Origin: Pseudomonadota bacterium
GTDB lineage: Bacteria > Pseudomonadota > Alphaproteobacteria > Rhizobiales > Devosiaceae
Length of the DNA: 15,597 nucleotides
Assembly (NCBI GenBank): GCA_023437755.1
Contig: JAEZFJ010000107.1
Span: 1-15,597, forward strand
Reading direction: 5' to 3'
In this document: in pieces, positions 1-6,465 of the stretch
Layout of the letters: every line of letters begins with the position of its first letter
Numbering within the stretch: position 1 is the first letter of the stretch
Program-made: the position numbers and the translations under genes
Notes under the pieces: model-generated
What the model saw: the letters and a program-made list of their open reading frames with translations, nothing else
What the model was told of the DNA's origin: nothing
The model's database searches: none

Positions 1-779
1 TGCGCTGAAGCCACCGATGCCAAGGCAACGATGTTGGTCCCGTCCACCCGCCAATAGCTGACGACGCGCGAGACTCCATCCACCGGTGAGGCGGCGGAGT
101 TGTAGGTTCCCGTGCGCGAGGCGGGAAGGTATTCGGTGAAAAGGGGCTGGCCGCTCAGATCGACCGGCCCGTCGGTCGGCGGCAGCCGGGCCATCAGCAT
201 GCCATCGTCGCGGACGAGGCTGATGGTCGAGGGCTCCTCCACACCCAGGGAACTCCAGACGCCTTCCAGCACCGATGCCGGGAAAGAGACCATGATTGCG
301 CCGGCAAAAGCACCGCCTCGTTCCACACGCTTGCTGAAGACAAAGAGTTGCTCGCCCGTTATGCGGCTCTGAAGCAGGCTCGAAGTGTAGTAGGGAGCGC
401 CGTCCCGAACGGCGATGAAGTACTGGCGATCGGCGATGGATATGTCGTCGGCGCCCGGAATAGTGGCGTAGATGGTGCGACCCTGATCGTCCACCACGTA
501 CACTTCTGCGTCCTCCGGCAGCCCTTGAAGCGCCACGGGCAGATTGGCGATGCCGGTGAGATCGGCCTCGAGGGCAACATCGACCCGCAGCAAGGTCTGC
601 TGCGCTACCTGCGCGATCCAGTAGGCGTTGATGGCCACAATCTGCGCGGCGGTGGCGGAGCGTTGCTCGATATTGCGACTGGTCTGGCTCACCCCCTGGA
701 TCAGGAAGTAGCCGAAAATCCCGGCGAATGCGGCGAGAAACAACAGCAGCAGCGTCAGCGCCGCCGGTATCGCCGGCAC
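1..779 (-). CDS. Cache-domain membrane sensor protein, N-terminal part (partial)
   Basis: The minus-strand frame stays open from position 779 to the window edge, giving 259 residues with no stop. It begins with one hydrophobic segment (about residues 3-28) and continues into an extracytoplasmic region with the look of a double Cache (dCache_1) sensor: a predicted helix, then strands with VYVVDDQGRTIY (about residues 93-104), an ADRQYFIAVRDG stretch and a second lobe near ISLVRDDGMLM. In alphaproteobacteria such N-termini usually precede a second membrane helix and a histidine kinase or diguanylate cyclase output domain; that part lies beyond the window, so the output is unknown. I chose GTG at 779 because GGAG lies four bases upstream and the membrane segment follows at once. 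The frame is open back to a TTG at 836 just after a stop, and a CTG at 812 has a GGGGAGG upstream, so the start is uncertain. Confidence 0.72.
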   Translation of the reverse strand, partial: MPAIPAALTLLLLFLAAFAGIFGYFLIQGVSQTSRNIEQRSATAAQIVAINAYWIAQVAQQTLLRVDVALEADLTGIANLPVALQGLPEDAEVYVVDDQGRTIYATIPGADDISIADRQYFIAVRDGAPYYTSSLLQSRITGEQLFVFSKRVERGGAFAGAIMVSFPASVLEGVWSSLGVEEPSTISLVRDDGMLMARLPPTDGPVDLSGQPLFTEYLPASRTGTYNSAASPVDGVSRVVSYWRVDGTNIVALASVASA

Positions 780-892
780 CTTACTCCAACTCAGCCTTGA
801 TCGGTCCGCCAGCCCTGCCTCCCCCGTTTGCGGCAACTATAGGGTCGAGTCTGCACGACCGCCAGAGGCGTGAGCTTCAACCGCAAGGAGCC

Positions 893-1066
893 TCAAGGGC
901 CGCCGGCGACGGATCCGATCACCGCCATGACCAGTTCATCGAGGCCAACATCGCCCGACACCCTCAGATCGTCTTCCGTGCGCTCGACCTTCAGCTTGCC
1001 GGGCTTTGTAGCCGCCTGCCTCTCGAGTTCTGCGACGATGGCTTCGCGGACCTGTTTCTCGATCAT
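893..1066 (-). CDS. Small hypothetical protein (57 aa)
   Basis: An unrecognised small protein. The ATG at 1066 is preceded by a perfect AGGAGG five bases upstream, which favours it over starts further upstream in the same frame. The product opens with an amphipathic charged helix (MIEKQVREAIVAELERQA), followed by a short strand-like stretch (GKLKVERTEDDLRVSG) and a hydrophobic C-terminal helix ending in Gly-Gly-Pro. It has no cysteines, signal peptide or membrane segment. It lies 113 bases upstream of the sensor gene on the same strand and could be co-transcribed with it. Coding status rests on the strong ribosome site and protein-like composition; no function is proposed. Confidence 0.5.
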   Translation of the reverse strand: MIEKQVREAIVAELERQAATKPGKLKVERTEDDLRVSGDVGLDELVMAVIGSVAGGP

Positions 1067-1170
1067 CACAACCTCCTGTTGCTCAACGAACACCTTGCTG
1101 GCGCAGCAGTTCCCGTCCCAGCCGCAGCACAGGTCAAAAGAACTGGTTCCGACGGGACCCTCGGGTACTT

Positions 1171-1446
1171 GTGTCGTCGCCCATGCAGGAGGTCACCGTC
1201 ACACTGATCGAGCAGGACGCCATGGTCCATGCGGTTGTTGTCGACGAGGGGCCAGGCATAAAAGCCGTCGAGGCCGCAATGGCAAAGCACAGGGGACCGC
1301 TCACGCTGAAGAACCGGCCAAAGGACGGACTTGAGGTGGAGCTTTCAATGGCCTGGAACACAAGGTTGCACAATCCGCCTCGGTATCTGCAAGCGGCTGA
1401 GGAACAACCCGCTCAGTCCGAGCAGCTAGCCATGATCAGTAGCTGA
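1171..1446 (+). pseudogene. Histidine-kinase ATPase-domain remnant
   Basis: The frame from GTG 1171 contains two pieces that read like the end of a histidine-kinase HATPase_c domain. The first is SSPMQEVTVTL...VVVDEGPGI, resembling the segment after the N box through the G1 (DxGxGI) box. The second is a stretch ending HRGPLTLKNRPKDGLEVELSM, resembling the last strands, which usually read H-G-G-x-L-x-L...G-x-x-x-x-L-x-L-P. The middle of the domain, with the F box and the GTGLGL G2 box, is absent, as if deleted, and the upstream N-box-like bases seem to lie in other frames. No phosphoacceptor domain precedes it. It is therefore probably non-functional debris from a decayed kinase gene. After about residue 61 the sequence no longer resembles the family. 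The identification is by eye only. Confidence 0.45.
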
Positions 1447-1467
1447 TCGTGCATATCCTCTCCGTGA

Positions 1468-1495
1468 CCTCTCCACGTGTGAACGGCACGAGAGG
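1468..1495 (-). terminator. Weak stem-loop downstream of the bigR-like gene
   Basis: Bases 1468-1472 (CCTCT) and 1476-1479 (CGTG) can pair with 1487-1490 (CACG) and 1491-1495 (AGAGG), leaving a three-base bulge and a seven-base loop. It lies about 18 bases after the stop of the repressor gene on the minus strand. There is no run of T, so this is at best a weak or factor-dependent terminator. Confidence 0.25.
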
Positions 1496-1512
1496 AGGCC
1501 CGCTAAGTTGCG

Positions 1513-1851
1513 TCAGGCGACCGTCGACGCTTCGGCTCGGCAATAGATATCGTACAGCGTGGTCAGCACACGCGTGACCGGCTCGGACGCCAGTCGGTAA
1601 TAGATGGTCTGCCCGTCCCTGCGGGTCTTCACCAAGCCCCAGGCCCGTAGCTTCGAGAGGTGCTGCGACAGAGGTGACTGCTCCAGATCAACAATGCGCG
1701 ACAGTTCACTGACACTGCGTTCCTGCTCAAGCAGGTTGCACAGGATCATCAGCCGCTTGGGGTTTGCCATAGCCGTGAGCAGCTGAGCGGCCTCTTCGGC
1801 CCGGGGCTCAAGGTCGGTGATATGCATGACGTCCAAAACTTCCGCTTCCAT
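1513..1851 (-). CDS. bigR: BigR/SqrR-type ArsR-family sulfide-responsive repressor
   Basis: A 112-residue winged-helix repressor of the ArsR family. The helix-turn-helix core is about residues 45-70 (SVSELSRIVDLEQSPLSQHL) and the wing about 72-87 (GLVKTRRDGQTIYYRL). Two cysteines, C38 in LMILCNLLE and C104 in LYDIYCRAE, sit where BigR of Xylella and Agrobacterium and SqrR of Rhodobacter carry the pair that forms a disulfide or polysulfide bridge in response to sulfide or persulfide and releases DNA. This supports a sulfur-sensing rather than metal-sensing role. It is divergent from the sulfur operon starting at 1951, with a palindrome between them, so it probably represses itself and that operon. 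The frame stays open upstream to 2403, but that extension is antisense to two transporter genes and unlike any repressor, so I rejected it. A later ATG at 1827 is an alternative start; neither has a good ribosome site. Confidence 0.88.
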   Translation of the reverse strand: MEAEVLDVMHITDLEPRAEEAAQLLTAMANPKRLMILCNLLEQERSVSELSRIVDLEQSPLSQHLSKLRAWGLVKTRRDGQTIYYRLASEPVTRVLTTLYDIYCRAEASTVA

Positions 1852-1853
1852 GC

Positions 1854-1883
1854 TTGACACATTAGAATATTCGAATATGTTAT
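1854..1883 (+). promoter_or_regulatory. Promoter of the sulfur operon with embedded operator
   Basis: A perfect consensus -35 box TTGACA (1854-1859) is followed after 18 bases by TGTTAT (1878-1883), a 4/6 match to the -10 consensus. Transcription would start near 1890. This makes an ATG at 1882 unusable as a start and supports 1951 for the first gene. The spacer contains the 12-bp palindrome listed separately, an arrangement in which a bound repressor would exclude RNA polymerase. On the opposite strand TTGCAT, 17 bases, then TAATGT could serve bigR. Confidence 0.6.
1867..1878. promoter_or_regulatory. Palindromic operator, probable BigR-like repressor site
   Basis: ATATTCGAATAT is a perfect 12-bp palindrome in an AT-rich island within otherwise GC-rich DNA, centred between 1872 and 1873. 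It lies 16 bases from the predicted bigR start and inside the promoter spacer of the divergent operon. ArsR-family dimers bind such AT-rich inverted repeats, and BigR and SqrR sites are AT-rich with ATTC/GAAT-like half-sites. Binding by this particular repressor is inferred from position and symmetry. Confidence 0.6.
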
Positions 1884-1950
1884 GCAACAGTTTTCGGCGG
1901 GCCGTAGTTTCGTCAGCCACGGCGCGAACTCCCTTTATCAAGATAGGCAC

Positions 1951-2382
1951 ATGATCACCACTTTCACCCCCTTCGAAGCCGTTCTGGGCGGCTCCCTTCT
2001 TGGAGCCGCCGCTGTGGCGCTCATGGCATTGCATGGACGCGTAGCCGGCATGACCGGCATTCTGACAGGTGCAATGTTGCCGGGCGATCAGGACCGGAGC
2101 TGGCGCCTCGCTTTCCTTGCTGGGGCTGTTCTGGCTCCCGTTCTGTTGCTTGTGGCAACAGGTACCCCCGTCCCGTTCGAAACGAACATACCGGTTTGGG
2201 CAGTCGTGTTCGGGGGCCTCCTCGTCGGCATCGGCGTCACGTTTGGCGGCGGCTGCACATCTGGCCACGGCGTCTGTGGGATGGCCCGTCTCTCCCGCCG
2301 GTCCATCGTCGCTACCCTCACCTTCATGGCCACCACGTTCCTGACCGTTTTCCTTATTCGCCACGTCCTGGGAGGCTTCTGA
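1951..2382 (+). CDS. YeeE/YedE-family sulfur half-transporter (PmpA-like)
   Basis: A 143-residue inner-membrane protein with about four hydrophobic segments (roughly residues 8-28, 52-70, 80-100 and 117-139). It carries the family signature GGGCTSGHGVCGMARLS at residues 99-115, including C102, H106 and C109. YeeE/YedE proteins move reduced sulfur such as thiosulfate through a chain of conserved cysteines; this is one half of the usual two-part protein, and the next gene encodes the other. I chose ATG 1951 because the predicted transcript starts near 1890 and family homology begins right there; the ribosome site (GATAGG) is weak. It is the first gene of the operon repressed by the BigR-like protein. 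Sulfur transport is established for the family; the exact substrate here (thiosulfate, sulfide or persulfide) is unknown. Confidence 0.85.
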   Translation: MITTFTPFEAVLGGSLLGAAAVALMALHGRVAGMTGILTGAMLPGDQDRSWRLAFLAGAVLAPVLLLVATGTPVPFETNIPVWAVVFGGLLVGIGVTFGGGCTSGHGVCGMARLSRRSIVATLTFMATTFLTVFLIRHVLGGF

Positions 2383-2819
2383 TGCTCCGTCTTCTTTCCG
2401 CAACGGGTATCGGGATCGCCTTCGGCGTCGGCATCGCCATCTCCGGCATGAGTAATCCGGCCAAGGTTCTGAACTTCTTCGATGTCTTCGGCACCTGGGA
2501 CCCCAGTCTGCTGCTTGTAATGGCCTCCGCCCTGGTAGTTTCCTTTGTTGGCTACCGGTTGGTGCTGCGGCGGCCGGCTCCCGTCTTCGACCTCAAGTTT
2601 CACCTGCCGACCAAGCGCAACCTGGATCTTCCGCTCGTTGGTGGTTCTGCCCTCTTCGGTGCCGGCTGGGGCATCTCTGGCTTTTGCCCGGGTGGAGCAA
2701 TCCCTGCGCTCGGGTTGGGAGAGACCATGCCCGTCATTTTCGTTGCTGCCATGGTCGTCGGCATCCTTGCGGTCAAGGGACTGCAGTCCATCTCCGCACG
2801 TCGCACAGCCCTCGCCTGA
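2382..2819 (+). CDS. DUF6691/YeeE-type sulfur half-transporter (PmpB-like)
   Basis: A 145-residue membrane protein with about four hydrophobic segments and the second conserved cysteine motif, SGFCPGGAIPALG (cysteine at about residue 102). An N-terminal segment GIAFGVGIAISGMSNPAKVLNF is typical of the partner half of YeeE/YedE transporters. Its ATG overlaps the preceding gene's TGA by one base (TGATG), implying translational coupling and a stoichiometric complex with the first half. The frame is open upstream through the preceding gene, but that part is arginine-rich shadow sequence and is not coding. Together the pair likely forms one channel with the two cysteine motifs facing a central path, as in full-length YeeE. 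Confidence 0.85.
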   Translation: MLRLLSATGIGIAFGVGIAISGMSNPAKVLNFFDVFGTWDPSLLLVMASALVVSFVGYRLVLRRPAPVFDLKFHLPTKRNLDLPLVGGSALFGAGWGISGFCPGGAIPALGLGETMPVIFVAAMVVGILAVKGLQSISARRTALA

Positions 2820-2844
2820 TCATTTTCCTGGAAAGGAGATTTCC

Positions 2845-3759
2845 GTGTCCAACCAAGCCATCCCCTTCACTCCTGACCTGACGGTGAAACCAGAAGTGGT
2901 CGCCTTCTTCGATGAGCCGACCAATACCATCAGCTACATCGTCAAGGACCCGAAGTCCGACGCCTGCGCCGTGATCGATTCCGTGATGGACTTCGACTAC
3001 GCCTCCGGCAACATCGCCTACGAGGGCGCCGACAAGATCATCCGGCACATCCAGGATCACGGCTGGAAGCTGGAGTGGCTGATCGAGACCCATGTCCACG
3101 CAGACCATCTCTCGGCGGCTCCCTACATCCAGTCCAAACTGGGCGGCAAGCTCGGCATCGGCGACCAGATCTGCGTGGTGCAGGACACCTTCGGCAAGAT
3201 CTTCAACGAAGGCACCGAGTTCCAACGGGACGGGTCGCAGTTCGACCAGCTGTTCAAGGACGGCGACAGCTACCAGATCGGCACCATGACCGCCCATACC
3301 CTGTTCACGCCCGGACATACGCCGGCGGACATGGTGCATGTGATCGGCGACGCTTCCTTCGTCGGTGACACACTGTTCATGCCCGACGGGGGCTCGGCAC
3401 GCGCGGACTTTCCAGGCGGAGATGCTCGCACGCTTTACCGGTCCATCCAGCGGCTGCTGACCCTGCCCGGCGAGATGCGGCTGTTCATGTGCCACGACTA
3501 CGGTCCCAATGGACGAGACATCCAGTGGGAGACCACGGTGGCGGAAGAGCGCGACCACAACATCCATATCGGCCACGGCACGTCGGAAGACGAGTTCGTC
3601 AAGATGCGCGAAGAGCGGGACAAGACCCTCTCCATGCCCAAGCTGATCATCCCATCCCTGCAGGTCAACATGCGTGCGGGGCAACTTCCCCCGCCGGAAG
3701 ACGACGGCAAGACCTACCTCAAAGTGCCCATCAATGGGCTCGCCACCGCTAAGGATTAA
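2845..3759 (+). CDS. Persulfide dioxygenase-like metallo-beta-lactamase-fold protein
   Basis: A 304-residue cytoplasmic metallo-beta-lactamase-fold protein of the ETHE1/Blh group. The metal site is visible: T-H-V-H-A-D-H (H83, H85, D87, H88), PGHT (H158), GDTLF (D175) and CHDYG (H217). ETHE1-type enzymes use one Fe(II) held by two histidines and an aspartate to oxidise glutathione persulfide to sulfite, which fits the sulfide-responsive setting. The MPDGGSARADFPGG loop is the version seen in Blh-type proteins. The GTG start at 2845 has a strong AAAGGAG six bases upstream; an open extension to 2545 overlaps the transporter gene and is discarded. A paralogue lies at 6466-7395. Dioxygenase activity is inferred; a hydrolase or lactonase role cannot be excluded from sequence. 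Confidence 0.87.
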   Translation: MSNQAIPFTPDLTVKPEVVAFFDEPTNTISYIVKDPKSDACAVIDSVMDFDYASGNIAYEGADKIIRHIQDHGWKLEWLIETHVHADHLSAAPYIQSKLGGKLGIGDQICVVQDTFGKIFNEGTEFQRDGSQFDQLFKDGDSYQIGTMTAHTLFTPGHTPADMVHVIGDASFVGDTLFMPDGGSARADFPGGDARTLYRSIQRLLTLPGEMRLFMCHDYGPNGRDIQWETTVAEERDHNIHIGHGTSEDEFVKMREERDKTLSMPKLIIPSLQVNMRAGQLPPPEDDGKTYLKVPINGLATAKD

Positions 3760-3764
3760 ACACA

Positions 3765-4091
3765 ATGAACATCAACAAGATCGATGACCAATTCGCCCAA
3801 AGCCCCCAGATCCGGCCCGATGATGTCAGGCTGATCGCCGAGGCGGGTTACAAGGGGATTATCTGCGCTCGTCCGGACAATGAAGACCCGGGCCAGCCGT
3901 CCTTCGCCGGGATCGCCGAAGTGGCCGAGCGTTTCGGCCTCAAGGCCTTCCACATCCCCGTCTCGGGTCAACTGACCGAAGGACAGCTCATTCGCTTCGA
4001 ACAAGCCACGGCAGAAACCGATGGCCCTATCCTCGGCTACTGCCGCTCCGGTGGGCGCGCCGGCGCGCTTTATCAGGCCTCCAAGAAGTAA
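3765..4091 (+). CDS. DUF442 / TIGR01244-family sulfurtransferase-like protein
   Basis: A 108-residue protein with a cysteine loop C93-R-S-G-G-R98, matching the CxxxxR loop of rhodanese-like and dual-specificity-phosphatase-like DUF442 proteins. In BigR regulons of Xylella and Agrobacterium this domain is fused to the N-terminus of the ETHE1-like domain in Blh; here it is a separate gene placed after the dioxygenase gene. The likely role is transfer of sulfane sulfur to or from thiols, making or consuming glutathione persulfide. ATG 3765 follows the preceding stop by five bases and uses AAGGA at 3751-3755, inside the end of the previous gene. The length is normal for the stand-alone domain. 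Confidence 0.85.
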   Translation: MNINKIDDQFAQSPQIRPDDVRLIAEAGYKGIICARPDNEDPGQPSFAGIAEVAERFGLKAFHIPVSGQLTEGQLIRFEQATAETDGPILGYCRSGGRAGALYQASKK

Positions 4092-4096
4092 CGGTA

Positions 4097-5908
4097 ATGA
4101 AGCTCCAGACCTACCTCCCAATCCTTGACTGGGGGCGGCGCTACAACCGCCAAACTCTTACAAGCGATATGGTCGCGGCGGTGATCGTCACCATCATGCT
4201 TATTCCGCAGTCGCTCGCCTATGCACTCCTGGCCGGGCTACCGCCGGAGGTGGGTCTTTACGCTTCCATCCTGCCGTTGATCGCCTATGCGATCTTCGGC
4301 ACCTCCACGGCTCTTGCGGTCGGCCCAGTGGCAGTGGTTTCGCTCATGACAGCCGCAGCCGTGGGTCGCGTGGCCGCGGAAGGAACAGCCGACTACGCCA
4401 GTGCCGCCATAGTTCTAGCACTCCTTTCTGGTGGCATGCTGGCGGTTATGGGCTTCTTCCGACTTGGCTTCATCGCCAACTTCCTCTCCCATCCGGTGAT
4501 CTCCGGATTTATCACGGCGTCGGGCATCATCATCGCCACCAGCCAGCTGGGTGGCCTTCTCGGCATCTCCACCCATGGGCACGCCATGCCGGAGTTGCTT
4601 GCGTCGCTTGCTGAAAACATCGGCAGGATCAACGTCTATACGCTAGCTGTAGGCGCAGTTTCGCTGGCCCTGCTGCTCTGGATCCGACTGGACCTCAAGA
4701 ACTGGCTGCTTCGGCTCCACCTGCCCAAAGGCGTAGCGAACCTCATCGTTCGCGCCGGTCCAGTTTTCGTGGTGTTTCTCACCATGGCAGCGGCTGGAGT
4801 ATTCGACCTCGGTGGAAAAGGGGTCGCTCTTGTCGGCGACGTGCCGCAGGGTCTGCCGATGCTTTCGCTGCCTTCGTTCGGGCTGGACACCATTCAAGCG
4901 CTCGCCGTGCCAGCACTGATCATCTCGGTTGTCGGGTTCGTCGAGTCCATTTCGGTGGCTCAGACACTCGCTGCCAAGCGGCGTGAGCGGATCGACCCAA
5001 ACCAGGAGTTGATCGGCCTCGGTGCCTCCAACATTGCTGCTGCCTTCGGCGGGGGATACCCAGTGACTGGCGGCTTCGCGCGTTCGGTCGTGAACTATGA
5101 TGCCGGGGCGGCCACGCCCGCAGCTGGAGCCTTCACGGCAATCGGCATCGCAGGCGCTACGCTGCTTCTGACGCCGTTCCTGGCCGTGCTGCCCAAGGCT
5201 ACGCTATCGGCCACCATCATCATCGCCGTGCTGACCCTGGTCGATTTCGGGATCCTGAAACGGGCGTGGGGCTACTCGAAAGCCGACTTTGCCGCCGTTG
5301 CGATCACGCTTGTGGGCACGCTTATCTTCGGCGTCGAAGTGGGCATCTCACTGGGCGTCGGCGCATCGATCCTGGTGTTCCTCTATCGCTCGTCCAAGCC
5401 GCACGCGGCCATTGTCGGACGGGTGGCCGGGACCGAACATTATCGCAACGTGAAGCGCCACAAGGTGGAAACCACTCCCGGCATCCTCTCTATCAGGGTC
5501 GATGAGAGCCTTTACTTTGCCAATGCGCGCTATCTGGAGGACCTGGTATTTGCCCACGCAGCGGAGAGCCCTGACCTGAAGCATGTCATCCTGATGTGCT
5601 CGGCCGTGAACGATCTTGACCTATCGGCCTTGGAAAGCCTGGAAGCCATCAACCTGCGGCTGAAGGATCAGGGCGTCGCCTTGCATCTTTCCGAGGTCAA
5701 AGGGCCCGTGATGGACAAGCTCTCGGGGACCGACCTTCTGCACCACCTGACGGGCAGGATCTTCCTGACCCAGCATCAGGCCGTTACCGAACTGGCAGGA
5801 CAACCCACCGGCCAGCCCGCGGGTAAGAGCGAAAAAAGTGGTGCTCTCAGTGCGGAGCAGCCTTTCGAGCGCCAACTGGAGGTCAGTGAACGGCCAGCTT
5901 CACTCTAG
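4097..5908 (+). CDS. SulP-family anion transporter with C-terminal STAS domain
   Basis: A 603-residue inner-membrane permease. The N-terminal two thirds holds many hydrophobic segments with SulP signatures: MLIPQSLAYALLAGLPPEVGLY near residues 35-56 and TSTALAVGPVAVVSLMT shortly after. A cytoplasmic STAS domain covers about residues 460-565, with the motif VNDLDLSALESL containing S510 where STAS proteins often have a phosphorylatable serine. The last 35 or so residues are polar and low in complexity. SulP proteins carry sulfate, bicarbonate, dicarboxylates or other anions; within this sulfide-responsive operon, sulfate or sulfite movement is the simplest idea but is inference. It starts five bases after the DUF442 stop with only a weak ribosome site, suggesting coupled translation. 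Confidence 0.88.
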   Translation: MKLQTYLPILDWGRRYNRQTLTSDMVAAVIVTIMLIPQSLAYALLAGLPPEVGLYASILPLIAYAIFGTSTALAVGPVAVVSLMTAAAVGRVAAEGTADYASAAIVLALLSGGMLAVMGFFRLGFIANFLSHPVISGFITASGIIIATSQLGGLLGISTHGHAMPELLASLAENIGRINVYTLAVGAVSLALLLWIRLDLKNWLLRLHLPKGVANLIVRAGPVFVVFLTMAAAGVFDLGGKGVALVGDVPQGLPMLSLPSFGLDTIQALAVPALIISVVGFVESISVAQTLAAKRRERIDPNQELIGLGASNIAAAFGGGYPVTGGFARSVVNYDAGAATPAAGAFTAIGIAGATLLLTPFLAVLPKATLSATIIIAVLTLVDFGILKRAWGYSKADFAAVAITLVGTLIFGVEVGISLGVGASILVFLYRSSKPHAAIVGRVAGTEHYRNVKRHKVETTPGILSIRVDESLYFANARYLEDLVFAHAAESPDLKHVILMCSAVNDLDLSALESLEAINLRLKDQGVALHLSEVKGPVMDKLSGTDLLHHLTGRIFLTQHQAVTELAGQPTGQPAGKSEKSGALSAEQPFERQLEVSERPASL

Positions 5909-5944
5909 CCGCTACCTACTACCAACCGCATAACGGAGACAGAC

Positions 5945-6337
5945 ATGCAGACCTATACGTTCGACAAGGTTCTCGAGGACAGCACCTTCGAAGAGGCGGT
6001 GCGCAGAACGCGTGATGCGCTGGCGGAGAAAGGCTTTGGTGTTCTGACGGAAATTGACGTCAAGAAGACCATGAAGGCCAAGCTGGACGCAGATATCGGC
6101 GACTACATGATCCTCGGGGCCTGCAACCCGAAGATGGCCTATGAGGCGCTCAAGCTCGAGCCGCGGGTGGGGGCAATGCTGCCGTGCAATGTCATTGTAC
6201 GGATGTTGCCCGACCGCAAGGTGGAGGTGAGCGCCATCGATCCTGTCGCCTCCATGGCCTCCATCGACAATGCCGATCTGAGCGCCGTGGCGGGCCTGGT
6301 CCGCATCATGTTGCAAGAAGTTGTCAGGGCGCTCTGA
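5945..6337 (+). CDS. DUF302-family protein
   Basis: A 130-residue soluble protein of the DUF302 family. It shows the N-terminal pattern of a helix running into AEKGFGVLTEIDVKKTMKAKL and a central YMILGACNPKMAYEALKLEP segment (about residues 55-74), followed by LPCNVIVR. Two cysteines, C60 and C81, are in positions often conserved in this family. The biochemical function is unknown. The gene lies 36 bases after the SulP gene, with AACGGAG upstream of its ATG, and is probably the last gene of the first transcription unit because a stem-loop follows. Sulfur-operon membership suggests a link to thiol or sulfane sulfur handling, but this is guilt by association. Confidence 0.85.
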   Translation: MQTYTFDKVLEDSTFEEAVRRTRDALAEKGFGVLTEIDVKKTMKAKLDADIGDYMILGACNPKMAYEALKLEPRVGAMLPCNVIVRMLPDRKVEVSAIDPVASMASIDNADLSAVAGLVRIMLQEVVRAL

Positions 6338-6350
6338 GCGGACAGCAACC

Positions 6351-6376
6351 GAGGGGAGCCTCCTTGGGCTCCCCTC
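6351..6376 (+). terminator. Stem-loop after the DUF302 gene
   Basis: GAGGGGAGCC (6351-6360) pairs perfectly with GGCTCCCCTC (6367-6376) around a six-base loop, 13 bases after the DUF302 stop. No T run follows, so it may be a partial terminator or an mRNA-end protector that lowers expression of the following metallo-beta-lactamase gene. Confidence 0.55.
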
Positions 6377-6465
6377 ACTGGAAAGCAGCTGGGCCGCCCG
6401 TAGAGGCGACCGGTTCCTCGGCAGGGCGCCGGTCCTGCTCGCTACTTAAAGAAAGGTTTGACGGG

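Noticed and set aside
1882..1950. ATG 1882 as start of the first transporter gene
   Set aside because: It lies inside the predicted -10 region and upstream of the expected transcription start; YeeE homology begins at 1951.
1852..2403. Upstream extension of the repressor frame to give a 296-residue protein
   Set aside because: The extra 184 residues are antisense to two YeeE/YedE genes, low in complexity and rich in Gly, Glu and Asp; ArsR repressors are about 100-120 residues and homology begins near 1851.
2773..3765. 330-residue minus-strand open frame opposite the first metallo-beta-lactamase gene
   Set aside because: The opposite strand encodes a protein with complete metal-site motifs; this frame is a high-GC shadow with no recognisable domain.
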